Source: Lytechinus variegatus
Taxonomy: Eukaryota > Echinodermata > Echinoidea > Temnopleuroida > Toxopneustidae
Reading direction: 5' to 3'
Assembly (NCBI RefSeq): GCF_018143015.1
Contig: NC_054741.1
Span: forward strand, 66,595,754-66,659,753
Length of the DNA: 64,000 nt
Part shown: piece by piece, positions 12,601 through 23,934 of the stretch
Layout: each line of letters opens with the position of its first letter
Position numbering within the stretch: position 1 is the stretch's first letter
Program-made: the position numbers and the translations under genes
Notes under the pieces: model-generated
What the model was told of the DNA's origin: nothing
Seen by the model: only the letters and a program-made list of their open reading frames with translations
The model's database searches: none

Positions 12601-15600
12601 ACTTTGAGCATCATTAGAAGGCTGCAAAAATAATAATCTTAAGTACATGAAGATTCAAATTAAGAAGATTAAAAATTAACTTTAAAAATGCATAGACCCC
12701 TAATGAAATGTATTATTTTTACTTATTTAAACTTGATATTACACTTCTGAGAAGTTTCACGGTACAATGTATGTGCTACAGTGACAACTGCTCCACTACA
12801 ATTTCCACATACATATTGATTGATTAATTCAACCCTGGATCAAATAATATACCCTATCATAAATCTATCCAAATGGCTAACACAAAACCCCATTGTAACT
12901 ATATATCTTGGACGAAATATAGCCCGGAGTAATTGTTGCAGGAGCAAATATTGTGTAACCTTTCGAGAGCCACATACATTTGAATTGGAATTATGCAGTC
13001 ATCCAGTCATGTGACATTGTAGCAAACGAAAAGTTACCGGTACTTACAACATTAATAATGTCCCCAACTTAAACTCACTAAGACAAGTTTGGTGGATAGA
13101 TATTTTTAAACAATCGTTACACTGTAAAAATAAGGATATTTCAATTAAGTCTAGGTTATCACTGATTAAAGAGCTACTACACATCAATGACCTACATGTA
13201 CATGTATATCACACAGTGCTATAGTCCCATGTGCATTATTGATAGTCTTGATACATAAATATACCTTTTTCATAAAACAACCCGATCAAAAATTTTGATT
13301 TAAAAACTTTGATGGTCCTTCCATCTTCATTGAGAAACTGAATGTTAAGAGCAATTCTGTAAACATTTTGGTCCTTGGCAAACATTGTATGAATGTTCTA
13401 AAGATTAGCAAAAAATTATGTCTAATTATAGTAAGCATCTACATCCAGAAGCTATAAGAGTAGCTTAGACGTTAAAGAGGCTGATGCTGTTGAAAGTGGC
13501 TGCGATATGGTGTCTTCTACGAGAAGATGTTTACCTGAGAACCATCTTTAGCGGATACGTCAGCCATGTTGTTTCTCCGAGCTTGATGCATGGTGAGTGC
13601 AGCTCTTGTTGCTCCTCCAGCAACACCAACCATAGACTGAAAAAGAAGAAAGAAAGCAGTCCCATAAAATCAAATTGCTTGTTGATCATCCAGGAAGTAC
13701 CATGTTATCGTTGATATGATATTTTCCTTGAAGGTGCATTGCACATAAAATACAACATAGTATCACTTGATATTAATTTCAGATGGACTACCATGCACCT
13801 TCACTGAAGTTGATAGAAAGTTATCTTCAAAAGAATTTGATATGCTTTGATAAAAATCTTACTTGTGATTTGATTAGTTATAACAATAGTTACCACTAAT
13901 ATGTTCAGTGTTCCCTTTCCACTTTTTAAATTAAAACAAAAACATGAAATATGAAAAAAAATATGATACCCAATGGTTATTCCTGGTAAATGATGCTATT
14001 CCAAAGCTTCTTGATAGGGTTAGCATACTTACTTTGAACAATGATGACATGCATGCAATGATGACAAAGTATTGAGGAAAGAATACTGAAATGAGCTCTA
14101 TACAGAGTGCTGCATCATTCATGATGTCTGCAAACAATCTGCAAGGAGAGAACAGGGTGATGTAGATCTTTAATTTCATAACGATTATTTACTCTGTACA
14201 TTATTCATCAATACAAAATGGTAATGTGGGTCCCAATCACATGACTGGCTGAAATATATCACATGATTAATTTTACTTTAGCTAGCAGGTAAAGTTGCTA
14301 ATGACTGGTACTTAGACTAGTTCTACTGACCAGTGAAGATTTCCGGATGAGGACGGTTTATCAAGCATCAACGATCAAGATCACTATTTTCTACAATATA
14401 TAATTCACCGGTTTGCTGTAAAATTCAGTGAGCGAAAATTGAAAATATGACACTGTTATTTTTTTTGTAATACATACCCCCTACAATTAAAAATGAATAA
14501 GCTTACCTCCATCTTTTAGCATCACTATCCAGGCTTGACCTATGGTTAATGATAACAAATTAAAACAATCAATAATTTTTCCCCCAAGAGATAAGCAATC
14601 ATTTCTATGAGAACCCCATTTCATAGAACCTAATATGAATTTAAAAAATAATAGTTATTCTCAACCAGTTTGAAATGCCAATTTAGAAGCTTTTGTCGGC
14701 AAATTGTAATATTTTCCTTTTTTTCTATTTTAGGTCTAGGACAGTAAAGAGGAATAATCCCAAGTCAAATACCCGCATACATGCGGATTCCGTTGCCTAA
14801 TGGAACCAGGTAACTAATCAAATCAGATGTTTATTAAAAAACTGGGTTATGTGTACATTCAACATTTGAATTTTAATACAAACTCACTGCATTAGAATAC
14901 TTCTACACTAGTTGTCATAACTGTTATCATCATCATCATTCACGAATGAATTGCCATTGAGGAAAATGACGGTCCAATTCTAAATCTTCACCTTTGTTAA
15001 GTTTTCATGTTGAAGCAACAATGTGGTCAAATCTCATTGATCCTAAATGATCTTTGACCTTGATCATGTAACCTGAAACTTATACCACATGGTCACTGAT
15101 ACTTGAATATTATTATGGCTAAGTTTCATGATACAAATCCATACACATTCCAAGCTACGAATGCAAGACAAACCGATTTGTAGAAGAAAGTAAAATAGAC
15201 TAACCCTTGATACCATGCAAACGCAATTCTACCAGTCATACTTGTTCCATCTGTTTAAAAAAAAAGAAATGTAAAATATAAATCATATCACTGATATTTT
15301 TTTCAAACTTGAATATCTCAGAAACTATTTTAGTCTAATTACCAATTGTGATAGGATTTAAAAGAGCAAGAGCATGCTCACAATATACGCAAACCTTACC
15401 TCTTAGAAGCCATGTGACTATAACAGCAAAAGCAGAAGCAGTCTCCAACTTCTACTCTCTTCATTATCTATGCCCCCTCCCAAACTCCTAGTTGCAAACA
15501 ATATCATCAAATTTATGCAACATTGAAAATATATCGTAAATTCAATCATAGTTTTATGATTACGTAGTTTTATTGTGGTAACATGATGAGACAAAAATAC

Positions 15601-17496
15601 TGTCAATTATGTAAAATTAATCACTACCTATTGACCAAAAATGCTGCTCTGTGTTGCTTTAAACCAACTTAAAACTTTGTGAGTTGGTTCCCAAATACCT
15701 GCTTATCATGGACAATCACAAATAAAAGCCTTACTTTCATTTTCCTCTCCCCTGCTCTCACAGGATTACAGTTTCAGACTCATCAATATATTGTCTTATC
15801 AGTGAAATTTTGCTGGCTATAATCAACTAACATTGATATCAAATATTAACCAGCACTATTGGAAACTGACCTCTTAGTAGCCATGTGATTGTAGCAGCAG
15901 CAGCAGAAGCTGTCTCGTCACCTACTCCTACACCTTTCAGCATGGCATGGGTAGACAGAGTCCCAGTAATGCTGCTACTAAAAGCCTAAAGTTACAAACA
16001 TAAAACATGTATCATCAGACTTTGATGTAAGCTGGACATATAATTTGAAAAAAAATCACATGAAAAAAATATTTGAATGTCAAAATAAATGAACTTCAAA
16101 TCAAGTGAAATTAAGTGAGTCTAATGGTCTTTCATAATCTTCACTTCAAATGAGAAAATGGAGTTGTTGATATTATCAGCGCTGTAGCCACTAAGGTGAC
16201 AACAATTTTTGAAGAGCTAAATAACAAAATATTAATGGATTATATGAGAATTTTCTTCCTGAGTCCATGCAGTTGCCATAATTTTTCTTATTCTCAAATT
16301 AACAACTCTGATGATTAGAAATCATTGTTTGACTGCAATTGTTATCTCCTAAATTATACTTTAAATGTTGAGAAAAATATAACAAATTGTAATTGCTCAT
16401 CTTGGAACAAGTGGAATGCCTCTGGCCGTCTCACCTTTATCACGCGGTTCAATATAGAAGCAGTGCTGACTTTGAAAACTACTCTAACTCGCACAAGATG
16501 TTCAGTGATACATGGTTACTCTTATGTCCACTTTTTATGAAATAGACCAATAAACTTACAGAGATATGATGGTTATTCAACAAAAAACCCCAACATGGCC
16601 AAAGTTCATTGACCTTACATGACCTTTGACCTTGATCATGTGACCTGAAACTTGCACAGGATGTTCAGTGATACTTGATTACTCTTATGTCCAAGTTTCA
16701 TGAATCAGATCCATAAACTTTCAAAGTTATGATGGTAATTCAACAGATACACCCAATTCGGCCAAAGTTCATTGACCTTTGACCTTGGTCATGTGACCTG
16801 AAATGCGTACAGGATGTTCAGTGATACTTGATTACTCTAATGTCCAAGTTTAACGAACTAGACCAATAAACTTTCAAAGTTATGATGGTAATTCAACAGA
16901 TATCCCCGATTCGGCCAAAGTTCATTGACCCTAAATGACCTTTGACCTTGGTCATGTGACGTGAAACTCATGCAGGATGTTCAGTGATACTTGATTAAAC
17001 TTATGTCCAAGTTTCATGAACTAGGTCCATATATTTTCTAAGTTATGATGACATTTCAAAAACTTAACCTCAGGTTAAGATTTTGATTCCTCCAACATGG
17101 TCTAAGTTCATTGACCCTAAATGACCTTTGACCTTGGTCATGTGACATGAAACTCTTGCAGGATGTTCAGTAATACTTGATTAACCTTATGGCCAAGTTT
17201 CATGAACTAGGTCCATATACTTTCTAAGTTATGATGTCATTTAAAAAAACTTAACCTCAGGTTAAGATTTGACGCCGCCATCGCCGCCGCCGTCGGAAAA
17301 GCGGCGCCTATAGTCTCACTCTGCTATGCAGGTGAGACAAAAACATTCTTGGTGTATATTCCTCCTAAATAAACTGTATTTATGAGGTAATTTGTTAAAA
17401 TCATGGCAGTGAGTATACCTGTACAGTGTCCCAGATCTGATATTCTAAGTAGTCTTTGCTCACACTGTCTGGATAGCCTTGAGGGAGAAACACTAC
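6605..17496 (-). CDS. RUSF1: RUS family member 1 (C16orf58 orthologue), 13 exons, 5' end missing
   Basis: RUSF1 belongs to the ROOT UV-B SENSITIVE/DUF647 family of multi-pass membrane proteins; its biochemical role is not settled. Coding exons in transcript order (minus strand): 17496-17419, 15985-15871, 15250-15205, 14539-14507, 14138-14033, 13636-13535, 12508-12438, 11628-11438, 10606-10549, 10307-10234, 8925-8816, 7516-7468, 6795-6605 (stop). All introns are GT..AG and all phases join, giving 407 residues. Matches to the vertebrate protein from memory: VVFLPQGYPDSVSKDYLEYQ, TGRIAFAWYQG, LFADIMNDAALCIELIS, VAGGATRAAL, HQARRNNMADVSAKD, SQETLVNLAAL, LHLYANYRAVTCVVMETLN, and the end DEWRATW. 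The human protein is about 468 residues, so roughly 60 N-terminal residues (one or more exons above 17496) are unfound. The introns host repeats at 6890-7060, 9275-10046, 15028-15160 and 16407-17340. Confidence 0.93.
6890..7060. repeat. Tetranucleotide microsatellite (ATGA/ATGG)
   Basis: The stretch is built from aatgaatga, tggatgga and aataaatg units in the intron just upstream (in transcript sense) of the last RUSF1 exon. Long open frames across it, such as the minus-strand one of 67 codons rich in I, H and S, are a by-product of the repeat. Confidence 0.85.
9275..10046. mobile_element. TTAA-bordered MITE family 2, copy 1
   Basis: The ends are TTAACCCTAATTCTCCCGGG and CCCGGGAGATTTAGGGTTAA, inverted copies with TTAA as probable target duplication. 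Just inside each end lies a G-run/C-run block around ggggccataatggcccc. The interior shares gatgcccgggtacgcg, acgcaacattatg and tcgcacact with a second copy at 53483-54188. There is no coding capacity. It lies in a RUSF1 intron between exons 8925-8816 and 10307-10234. Confidence 0.75.
15028..15160. repeat. Lone diverged unit of the 'tgaccttgatcatgt' minisatellite
   Basis: The order ttgatcctaaatga, tgaccttgatcatgtaacc, ctgatacttga, aagtttcatga matches one repeat unit of the array at 16407-17340. Only one unit is present here. Confidence 0.6.
15400..15446 (-). pseudogene. Partial second copy of a RUSF1 exon (3' half plus splice donor)
   Basis: By eye 39 of 47 bases match the 3' end of the RUSF1 exon at 15985-15871, in the same orientation and about 470 bp downstream of it in transcript sense. 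The copy is open and encodes ETASAFAVIVTWLLR where the main exon encodes ETASAAAATITWLLR. The four differences are all hydrophobic or small residues. The donor GTAAGG and its phase are kept. The upstream half of the exon is absent and an in-frame stop lies two codons before the match, although an AG directly follows that stop. It is most simply a duplicated exon fragment; a short alternative exon is possible. Confidence 0.7.
16407..17340. mobile_element. Non-autonomous element carrying an internal minisatellite
   Basis: The left side has aacaagtgg and then GTCTCACCT; the right side ends CTATGCAGGTGAGAC, so the inner termini GTCTCACCT/AGGTGAGAC are inverted. Inside are about four and a half tandem units of roughly 153 to 186 bp, each with aggatgttcagtgatacttg, tccaagtttcatgaac and tgacctttgaccttggtcat. 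A GC-rich block (gccgccgccgtcgg) precedes the right end. There is no coding capacity. It sits in the RUSF1 intron between exons 17496-17419 and 15985-15871. A shorter copy lies at 26730-26995. Confidence 0.75.
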
Positions 17497-18306
17497 CTGT
17501 AATGGGATGAAAAGATGAAGATATTCCAAAAGAACCAGATCCAAAAGGTGAAATGAAGAAAATATATTCATCAAACATTTGAAAATGTATTATGTAAATA
17601 AAATGTAAGCATGTTAGCTGGTCATATTTGCTGGAATCAATTGTATCTGCATGCAATCTTGCTGCATTTAAGCCTAGCTTGGATAACTCTGACAATTTTG
17701 GAAAACAATTCTAGCTTCCCTGATATCCAAGCACTATCTCACTGTGCACAAGTTTGTAAACTGACAATAATCTGTAACTTTGTCAATGACCAGGAGATCT
17801 ACAGGATATTCTTTCTCCTTTATACCAGATGATGATGATAGTAAAAACATGTAAAATATTGAAGGGGGTAGAGCCCCTGGCACTAAAGCAATCAGCAGAG
17901 CAGGAGAGGGATTATGGCATACCGTTTCAGTATTTTCTTTAGGGGTTGTATTCTGTCCCCAAAATTTGACAACCAAAAAAAAGGTAATTACTCACAAATG
18001 ACAGGCATTTTGGTTTCCAGGAAAAAAAAACATTGATGAGCAAAAAAAATAAAGCCATTTGGGGTTATTCTCCTTTCCCACTTACAGTTTAGTTACTACT
18101 CAGCAAAACATATCCAAAAATGAAATTAACTTAATTTTTGTTCTAGAATGTCTCCTACTTACACTGGGGGCAACTGGGTGTAAGCATCATATAAATCATC
18201 ATGCGATGTACATGTTCATGATATCGGTTAAAAGTTAGTAATCCTGTATGCTGAAATAAGATTGACATGTTTGGATAATCAGTTTGTTTATCTTCTCTTG
18301 ATCTAG
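17497..18306. other. Probable RUSF1 5' intron sequence
   Basis: The acceptor of the first recognised RUSF1 exon is at 17497-17498, so an intron extends upward from here. I searched this interval, and 19775-21500, for the missing N-terminal exon without finding a motif I could defend. The open stretch at 20603-20821 (minus) shows no resemblance to known RUSF1 N-termini. Confidence 0.45.
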
Positions 18307-18310
18307 TAAT

Positions 18311-19770
18311 GGGTCATTCCATCTGGATTCACCCAGTGGTTGCACCTGACCGTCTCAGAATTCGTTGTAATTTGGTATACATAAAATTCACCATGGCTCA
18401 AGCACAAAACAAAAAAAATTACTCCAATCGGTCCGTCGGTTCTCGCGCTACGGCCCGCCCTTTTCTCCTTGTTTTGACAAAAATGGGCGTGACCTTCAAC
18501 TTTCAATGGCCACTGCGTTGTTACGTGTTGACCAATTTTCATGAAACTGGTACCATTTGATAGGAAATTCAGAGAGGAATCTAAAACATGCATTGAATAA
18601 TGTATTCGAGCAATTTATAAGGTCATGACCTTTGACCTTAACTTTGACCTTGAGTTTGACCCCCGGACAAATAATTTTTTAACTTGATTTTCGTGTATGT
18701 TAATTATTGGTATGATATTGACAAAATATGTTAAAATCAATGATGATATTTTATTTCTTCACCTTTAAAAACTCTTCCAAAGATACCATGAAATTTCACT
18801 CTAGTCCCACACACTGATATTCATGTTAGTAAAGTGTTTACCAGTTACATGATTTCTTCCAATCTTAAGTTACAGTATGCAAGCACATGAAAAGAAATTA
18901 AGCTTAATCAGTTCACAAATAAAAGATTAAACCTTTATGCTCATGAATAGGTATCTGTTTAGGCATTTTATGATTCAGCAATATATATCATATACATATA
19001 TATACATGTATATATTTTGATGAATAAAGTGAAGACTACTACCATGAATATATATGATATATATTGCCGAACTTCAAAATGAATATATATTGATGAACAT
19101 CAAAATGCCTAAACAGATACCTATTCATGAGCATAAAGGTTTAATCTTTTATTTGTGAACTGATTAAGCTTAATTTCTTTTCATGTGCTTGCATACTGTA
19201 ACTTAAGATTGGAAGAAATCATGTAACTGGTAAACACTTTACTAACATGAATATCAGTGTGTGGGACTAGAGTGAAATTTCATGGTATCTTTGGAAGAGT
19301 TTTTAAAGGTGAAGAAATAAAATATCATCATTGATTTTAACATATTTTGTCAATATCATACCAATAATTAACATACACGAAAATCAAGTTAAAAAATTAT
19401 TTGTCCGGGGGTCAAACTCAAGGTCAAAGTTAAGGTCAAAGGTCATGACCTTATAAATTGCTCGAATACATTATTCAATGCATGTTTTAGATTCCTCTCT
19501 GAATTTCCTATCAAATGGTACCAGTTTCATGAAAATTGGTCAACACGTAACAACGCAGTGGCCATTGAAAGTTGAAGGTCACGCCCATTTTTGTCAAAAC
19601 AAGGAGAAAAGGGCGGGCCGTAGCGCGAGAACCGACGGACCGATTGGACTAATTTTTTTTGTTTTGTGCTTGAGCCATGGTGAATTTTATGTATACCAAA
19701 TTACAACGAATTCTGAGACGGTCGGGTGCAAAATTGCACATTCATTGGGTGAATTGGCATGGAATGACCC
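18311..19770. mobile_element. 1460-bp foldback element with almost perfect 660-bp inverted arms
   Basis: The left arm runs 18311-18969 and the right arm 19102-19770, opposed around a short AT-rich centre rich in atatat. The termini are GGGTCATTCC and GGAATGACCC, and TAAT flanks both sides (18307-18310, 19771-19774). The arms look near identical over most of their length, with visible divergence mainly in the outermost 60 bases. As a result the same peptide-like frame beginning MHVLDSSLNFL appears at 18303-18593 on minus and 19478-19855 on plus; this is not a gene. The near identity implies a young insertion or arm-to-arm gene conversion. It lies in the probable first intron or promoter side of RUSF1. 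Confidence 0.9.
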
Positions 19771-19774
19771 TAAT

Positions 19775-21083
19775 GAAAATAACACTTCTTGGCAGAGTCA
19801 GACTTTTACAGTTATCATTCATATGCCTTGCCAAATCACTACTACATGTAAATAATATACTGAACTCATGAGGCTATTTTTTTTATTAAAGTATGTCAGC
19901 TGCAATAGTTACTTTTTTTTAGCAATGAAAGGCCTCTCTAACTAGTCACAGGGGTGCTAAAAATTCAAAGTGGACCAAGAGATTCAGTCTCTTCAGTCCC
20001 TTTTCATCTGCTGCCCTGCTGGACTAAATCTTGCTTCACTACACCTCCTCCATAGATAGGAGAAAGTAAAAGGTAAAAAAAGGAATAAAGACACCGACAC
20101 TTAAGTGACAGTTCATTATCAGCTGCTATGTGAGTGGCACGACAGAGGATTATTAAAAAAAAGACAGATCATAAATGAAATTATGTAATCAAATATTTCT
20201 TGTTAAAATAATTAAGTGTAGTATATTGAATGTTCTGTAGCCTCAACACAACCGAGGTGGCCATGCCATGGTTGCAGCTGCTGCTTGTGCTTGCAGACTG
20301 CAAGAGCTAAGACTATGAGTAAGATGACAGTACTCGGAGTATAAAGTCATTATACTTTAGTGAGTGATAGTATTACTGACCGTCCTTGTGATATACCCAA
20401 CACGCACATTTGCGCATCAGAAAATAATTTACAACTTTACAACTTTGCAAATGTACTTCAAAGTCTGGTCCAAAGTCAAAGAGAACAGAAAGATGATGAA
20501 AAAGGTCCAAAAACACATATTCATATTATAAAGGCTTTATATGTTCACAAAACAAGATACATGTAAATGCTCAAGATGCCCCGTTCACTGACCGGTTATT
20601 TTTTAAATTTTCCAACTTTTCTTACGGAAAACCATGTTCAGTAATATCTTTAACTTCAAGTGTCCAAAATATATTGCATGCGAAGCCAACTCCCATCCAT
20701 TAAAATATTCACCATTACCAGAGACAACCCTATATGATGTGACGAGGGGCAAATAAGCTTCCAGCTTTATGTCTCTACATCCAAGTAAGTAAGACTCGTA
20801 AGTGGTGCAGTTGGAAGCCAAGTGATATTGATAATGTTAATGATATCGATCTCAATGTCACTCATAATAAAAAAAGAAAACTGATAATATATTGATATTG
20901 ATCGATTTCGGCAGAATCTATATCTTGATACAAATAAGCATGATAAGTCAATATTTGTAATTGTATGTATTTGTGTATTCTAGTAGTTCAATGAGTTTGA
21001 AGAAAATATTCCGTTTGATATGAAAATGAAAAATGTACGGTAATACGACTTGTATAGTCACATATTGTATTACCGGACACTAT
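19775..21083. other. No gene recognised; possible upstream RUSF1 sequence
   Basis: No exon or repeat with clear borders was identified. If RUSF1 has a distant first exon, this stretch or the CpG-richer piece near 21300-21480 would be the place for it. Confidence 0.35.
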
Positions 21084-21725
21084 TATGATTCCGGACGCGC
21101 ATATTACTGAGTTCAAAAATATTTTCGTACGGCAAGACTTCCGCAATTCAATTTCACAGAGCAATACATAGAACAAGATTGCAAATTAAACAAGGCGAAA
21201 AAATCCAACTTTTACCTTATTTATCTCTAAAATGACAGAAAATGCTTAAAATATCATATAACATAGTTTTGCATTTACAATTGATATATGTTTTAACGGA
21301 AATACACGTATGAGCCTGATAAGGGCCCAATTTCAATCTCGTACGCTCCTTCGATCGAATGAGGAAGTGTGGTGTATTGTGGGTGATCGTCGACGCCTAG
21401 TTCTTACCCGTGCGCAAGGTTTACCGTGAGTAGAGCCGTCGATTGGCAGCTAGCGGCTAGCGCATCGATAGAACTTGATGAGTGTCACGATACGAACAAG
21501 CATAATATAGGAAAGTGCCATGGAACATGCAGCTAAAAAAAAATTAAATAAGTTTTCAAACACGAATTTATTACCAACATCTGCTCAGATGCGATATAAA
21601 AAAACAAAAACTTAAGAATTATTCATGATATGATAAAATAAAAAGAAAAAATCACACAAATTTGTTCTTCCATCATTATAATCAAGGATATCTTTACCCG
21701 TCCGGCGCGCGTCCGGAATCATGAT
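21084..21725. mobile_element. Candidate TIR element with CCGGACGCGC ends
   Basis: TATGATTCCGGACGCGC at the left is answered by GCGCGTCCGGAATCATGA at the right, about 640 bp apart. The interior is AT-rich apart from a CpG-rich piece at about 21310-21480 that contains candidate promoter-like text. No target duplication was established, so this could be a transposon or a chance pairing of short GC-rich words. Confidence 0.45.
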
Positions 21726-22924
21726 GTAATTTGTCGCCCCTCCCAATTTTTTTTTTTTAGTGGAGGGGTATGCAGCAAGTGCAATGCAAAGAAAATGGGT
21801 GGTAAATATAAAATAATTTTATCATATTCATAATTTTCATATTTTTAATAGCAAGTGCGAAGATTTCTCGATCCCCTTTCCGGCAAGACTTCCATATGTC
21901 CCCTCCACTGAAATTGAAAAAAAAATATGGAGGTTTATCAAGAATTATCTAACATATATGTCTAAGAGATTTAAGAAGGAAAAGTTGGATACATACCAAA
22001 ATATGGCTTTATTCCGTCAAAAATTCGAGTGTATGTAATTCCCAGTGGCATCGGTTTATTTAGTCAGAAAAAAAAACACCCAATAGGCAATACTCTTGGA
22101 CTATTTTGGATAGTAGACTTGTTGTAATATCGGTTGGCAAAAATAGTCAATCCTGACTGGTTGCCAACCAAGGAAAGAAGATAACCTTTATGAAACCCAT
22201 GGTTTTCAACAATTCCTGCTACCTCAGTAAGGCGACAGACAGAAGATGCCTCGATCAGCACTCAGCAGCGAGAGGTTCGAATCCAAGCATGCCAAGGCCA
22301 AGCTCCAACCGGAAGAAGAAAAAAAAGAAAAAGAGAACGAAAGAAGGGGGTTTTGTTGGAGAAGTATTTTTTTAAATGGTGGAGGGGACATATGGAAGTC
22401 TTTCCGTATTTCCTTTAGTTGTCATTTTTAAAGCAATGAAATAAAGGTGTCCGGCAATAAATAGGATAGACTGCCATCAATCCACTCACCACTAAGTTGA
22501 CTAACTGTACATCTACCGCAAAATTGAAGAACAAACAAAAATCAACACGGGTGGGGCTGACAATTGCCATTTGGAAATCAATGACAATTGGTTAACAGAT
22601 TCTCAGTCTTACCCGAAAAAAGTGGAGCAAAGATGACAGTCCTCTATTAGAAGATCGTGACTCTAATATTTTACCATCATTATTGCACATATAATCCCTT
22701 GGATCCGACCGAGATCCGTAAGTTTCTCGACAAATCAACGTGTCCATTTTTACGAAAAGACAGAATCAGTTTTCATATTATGGCAAGCCAAAAGTAGAAC
22801 TCAACAATATTTTTATTTTAGTAATTTCCGACAAAACGTATTAGGCTTCCTACATTTTACTTGAAAATGTTTATTGATATCTTCATCCTCCTATTAAAAT
22901 ATATTCATGTTTCAGGGGCATATA
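21726..22924. other. No gene recognised
   Basis: Low-complexity A-runs and unassigned sequence. Near 22210-22290 there is a weak tRNA-promoter-like pair, ctcagtaagg and ggttcgaatcc, which may be an old SINE head; I cannot define its borders. Confidence 0.35.
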
Positions 22925-23275
22925 TAGGCCGACAAGAAGCCAAAAAAATTAGGGGGAGTCCACATGAAATTTTTGGATGGACACAGGTAAAAAATTGGAC
23001 AAGGCAAAAAAAAAAGGTTAAAATTTTAGGAGTGCATGGCTTCACCAAAAAATTTTGACAAGCAAAAAAAAAAAGGTCATGAACCTAAATTTTAGGGGGA
23101 GGGGACGACAAACGTTTCAGGGGGGTCCACGTGAATTAAGGGTGGACGCAGAAAACAAAATTGACGAGTAAAATTAAATTAAAAAAAAGGGTTATCAACT
23201 CAAAATTTAGGGGGGAACGTCCCCCCACTAATTTAGAGTGAGACGTCCCCCCCCCCCGCTTCCGCCGCCTATGAT
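22925..23275. repeat. Repeat with TATAGGC../..GCCGCCTATGAT ends
   Basis: The stretch opens with tataggccgacaagaagcc and ends gcttccgccgcctatgat, an imperfect inverted pair. In between, a unit with acaagcaaaaaaa and attttagggggag recurs two to three times. A reverse-oriented relative lies at 60465-60700 (aaatttttggcttccgccgcc). There is no coding capacity. Confidence 0.5.
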
Positions 23276-23400
23276 CATGGGGGCAAATTTTATCAGGGCA
23301 CGTCAAAAATGACCAAAGGATTGAGGGACGATAGCCTGGCTGAGATCAATGAGAAAAGAAATAGAAAGGACCGGCCCTATGATAAATGAAGAAGAAGAAA

Positions 23401-23427
23401 AATATATATATATATATATATATATAA
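23401..23427. repeat. (AT)n microsatellite
   Basis: An uninterrupted run of about a dozen AT dinucleotides. Confidence 0.9.
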
Positions 23428-23559
23428 CTCATAAATAGCAAGGGAAAATCATTTTCTTGAGTGTTAAATGACACGTTGCACACATATTAGGCATAGGCAT
23501 TTTGTGACACTGATTGCAATATTTTTTTTCACACCTAGTTACCAATAATGCATATAGCA

Positions 23560-23699
23560 TTTCCATTTATTTGAAAGCAAGATAAAAGAGCTTTGTAGAT
23601 TAAATGCTTTGCTCACGGGCATAGGTGCCGCGGCCGGGATCGAACCGGCGCACTTTCCATGTATAGCCCAGACGCCTTAGACCACTCGGCCACGGCACC
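23560..23699 (-). mobile_element. tRNA-headed SINE (family S1), minus strand
   Basis: Read on the minus strand, the head begins GGTGCCGTGGCCGAGTGG (box A-like) and contains GGTTCGATCCCGG (box B). A 7-bp acceptor-like pair GGTGCCG/CGGCACC encloses 76 bases. The anticodon arm does not fold properly and the T-arm is two bases out of register, so this is not a working tRNA gene. The body continues with tgcccgtgagcaaagca and gctcttttatcttg, homologous to the SINE bodies at 35088-35235 and 63807-63955. Confidence 0.75.
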
Positions 23700-23934
23700 T
23701 CATATTTGTATTGCTGGCCCGACCGCGGGTCGGCGTCTTAAAATGGCCCCAAACTATGACAACTTTTTGGTGCCCGTACGTCATGACAAATTAAGAGAAA
23801 ATTTATTTATTTAAAAAAAAATTGTTAAATGGCAGCCTTCTTGGATTTCAATCTGGTGGCCGACTCAACGTGATGTCACATCGCTCGAGGGCCGGCAATT
23901 TTTGAAGCAGCGCCTCAACCACCTTTATTTATGT

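Noticed and set aside
18303-19855. Two matching peptides starting MHVLDSSLNFL on opposite strands
   Set aside because: They are the same arm of a foldback element read twice; there is no sign of selection for coding.
20603-20821. Candidate first exon of RUSF1 (minus)
   Set aside because: The peptide bears no resemblance to known RUSF1 N-termini and there is no donor in the required phase.
23624-23699. Possible working tRNA-Leu-like gene on the minus strand
   Set aside because: Acceptor stem and box B are good, but the anticodon stem does not pair and the T-arm is out of register. The adjacent body is shared with other SINE copies.
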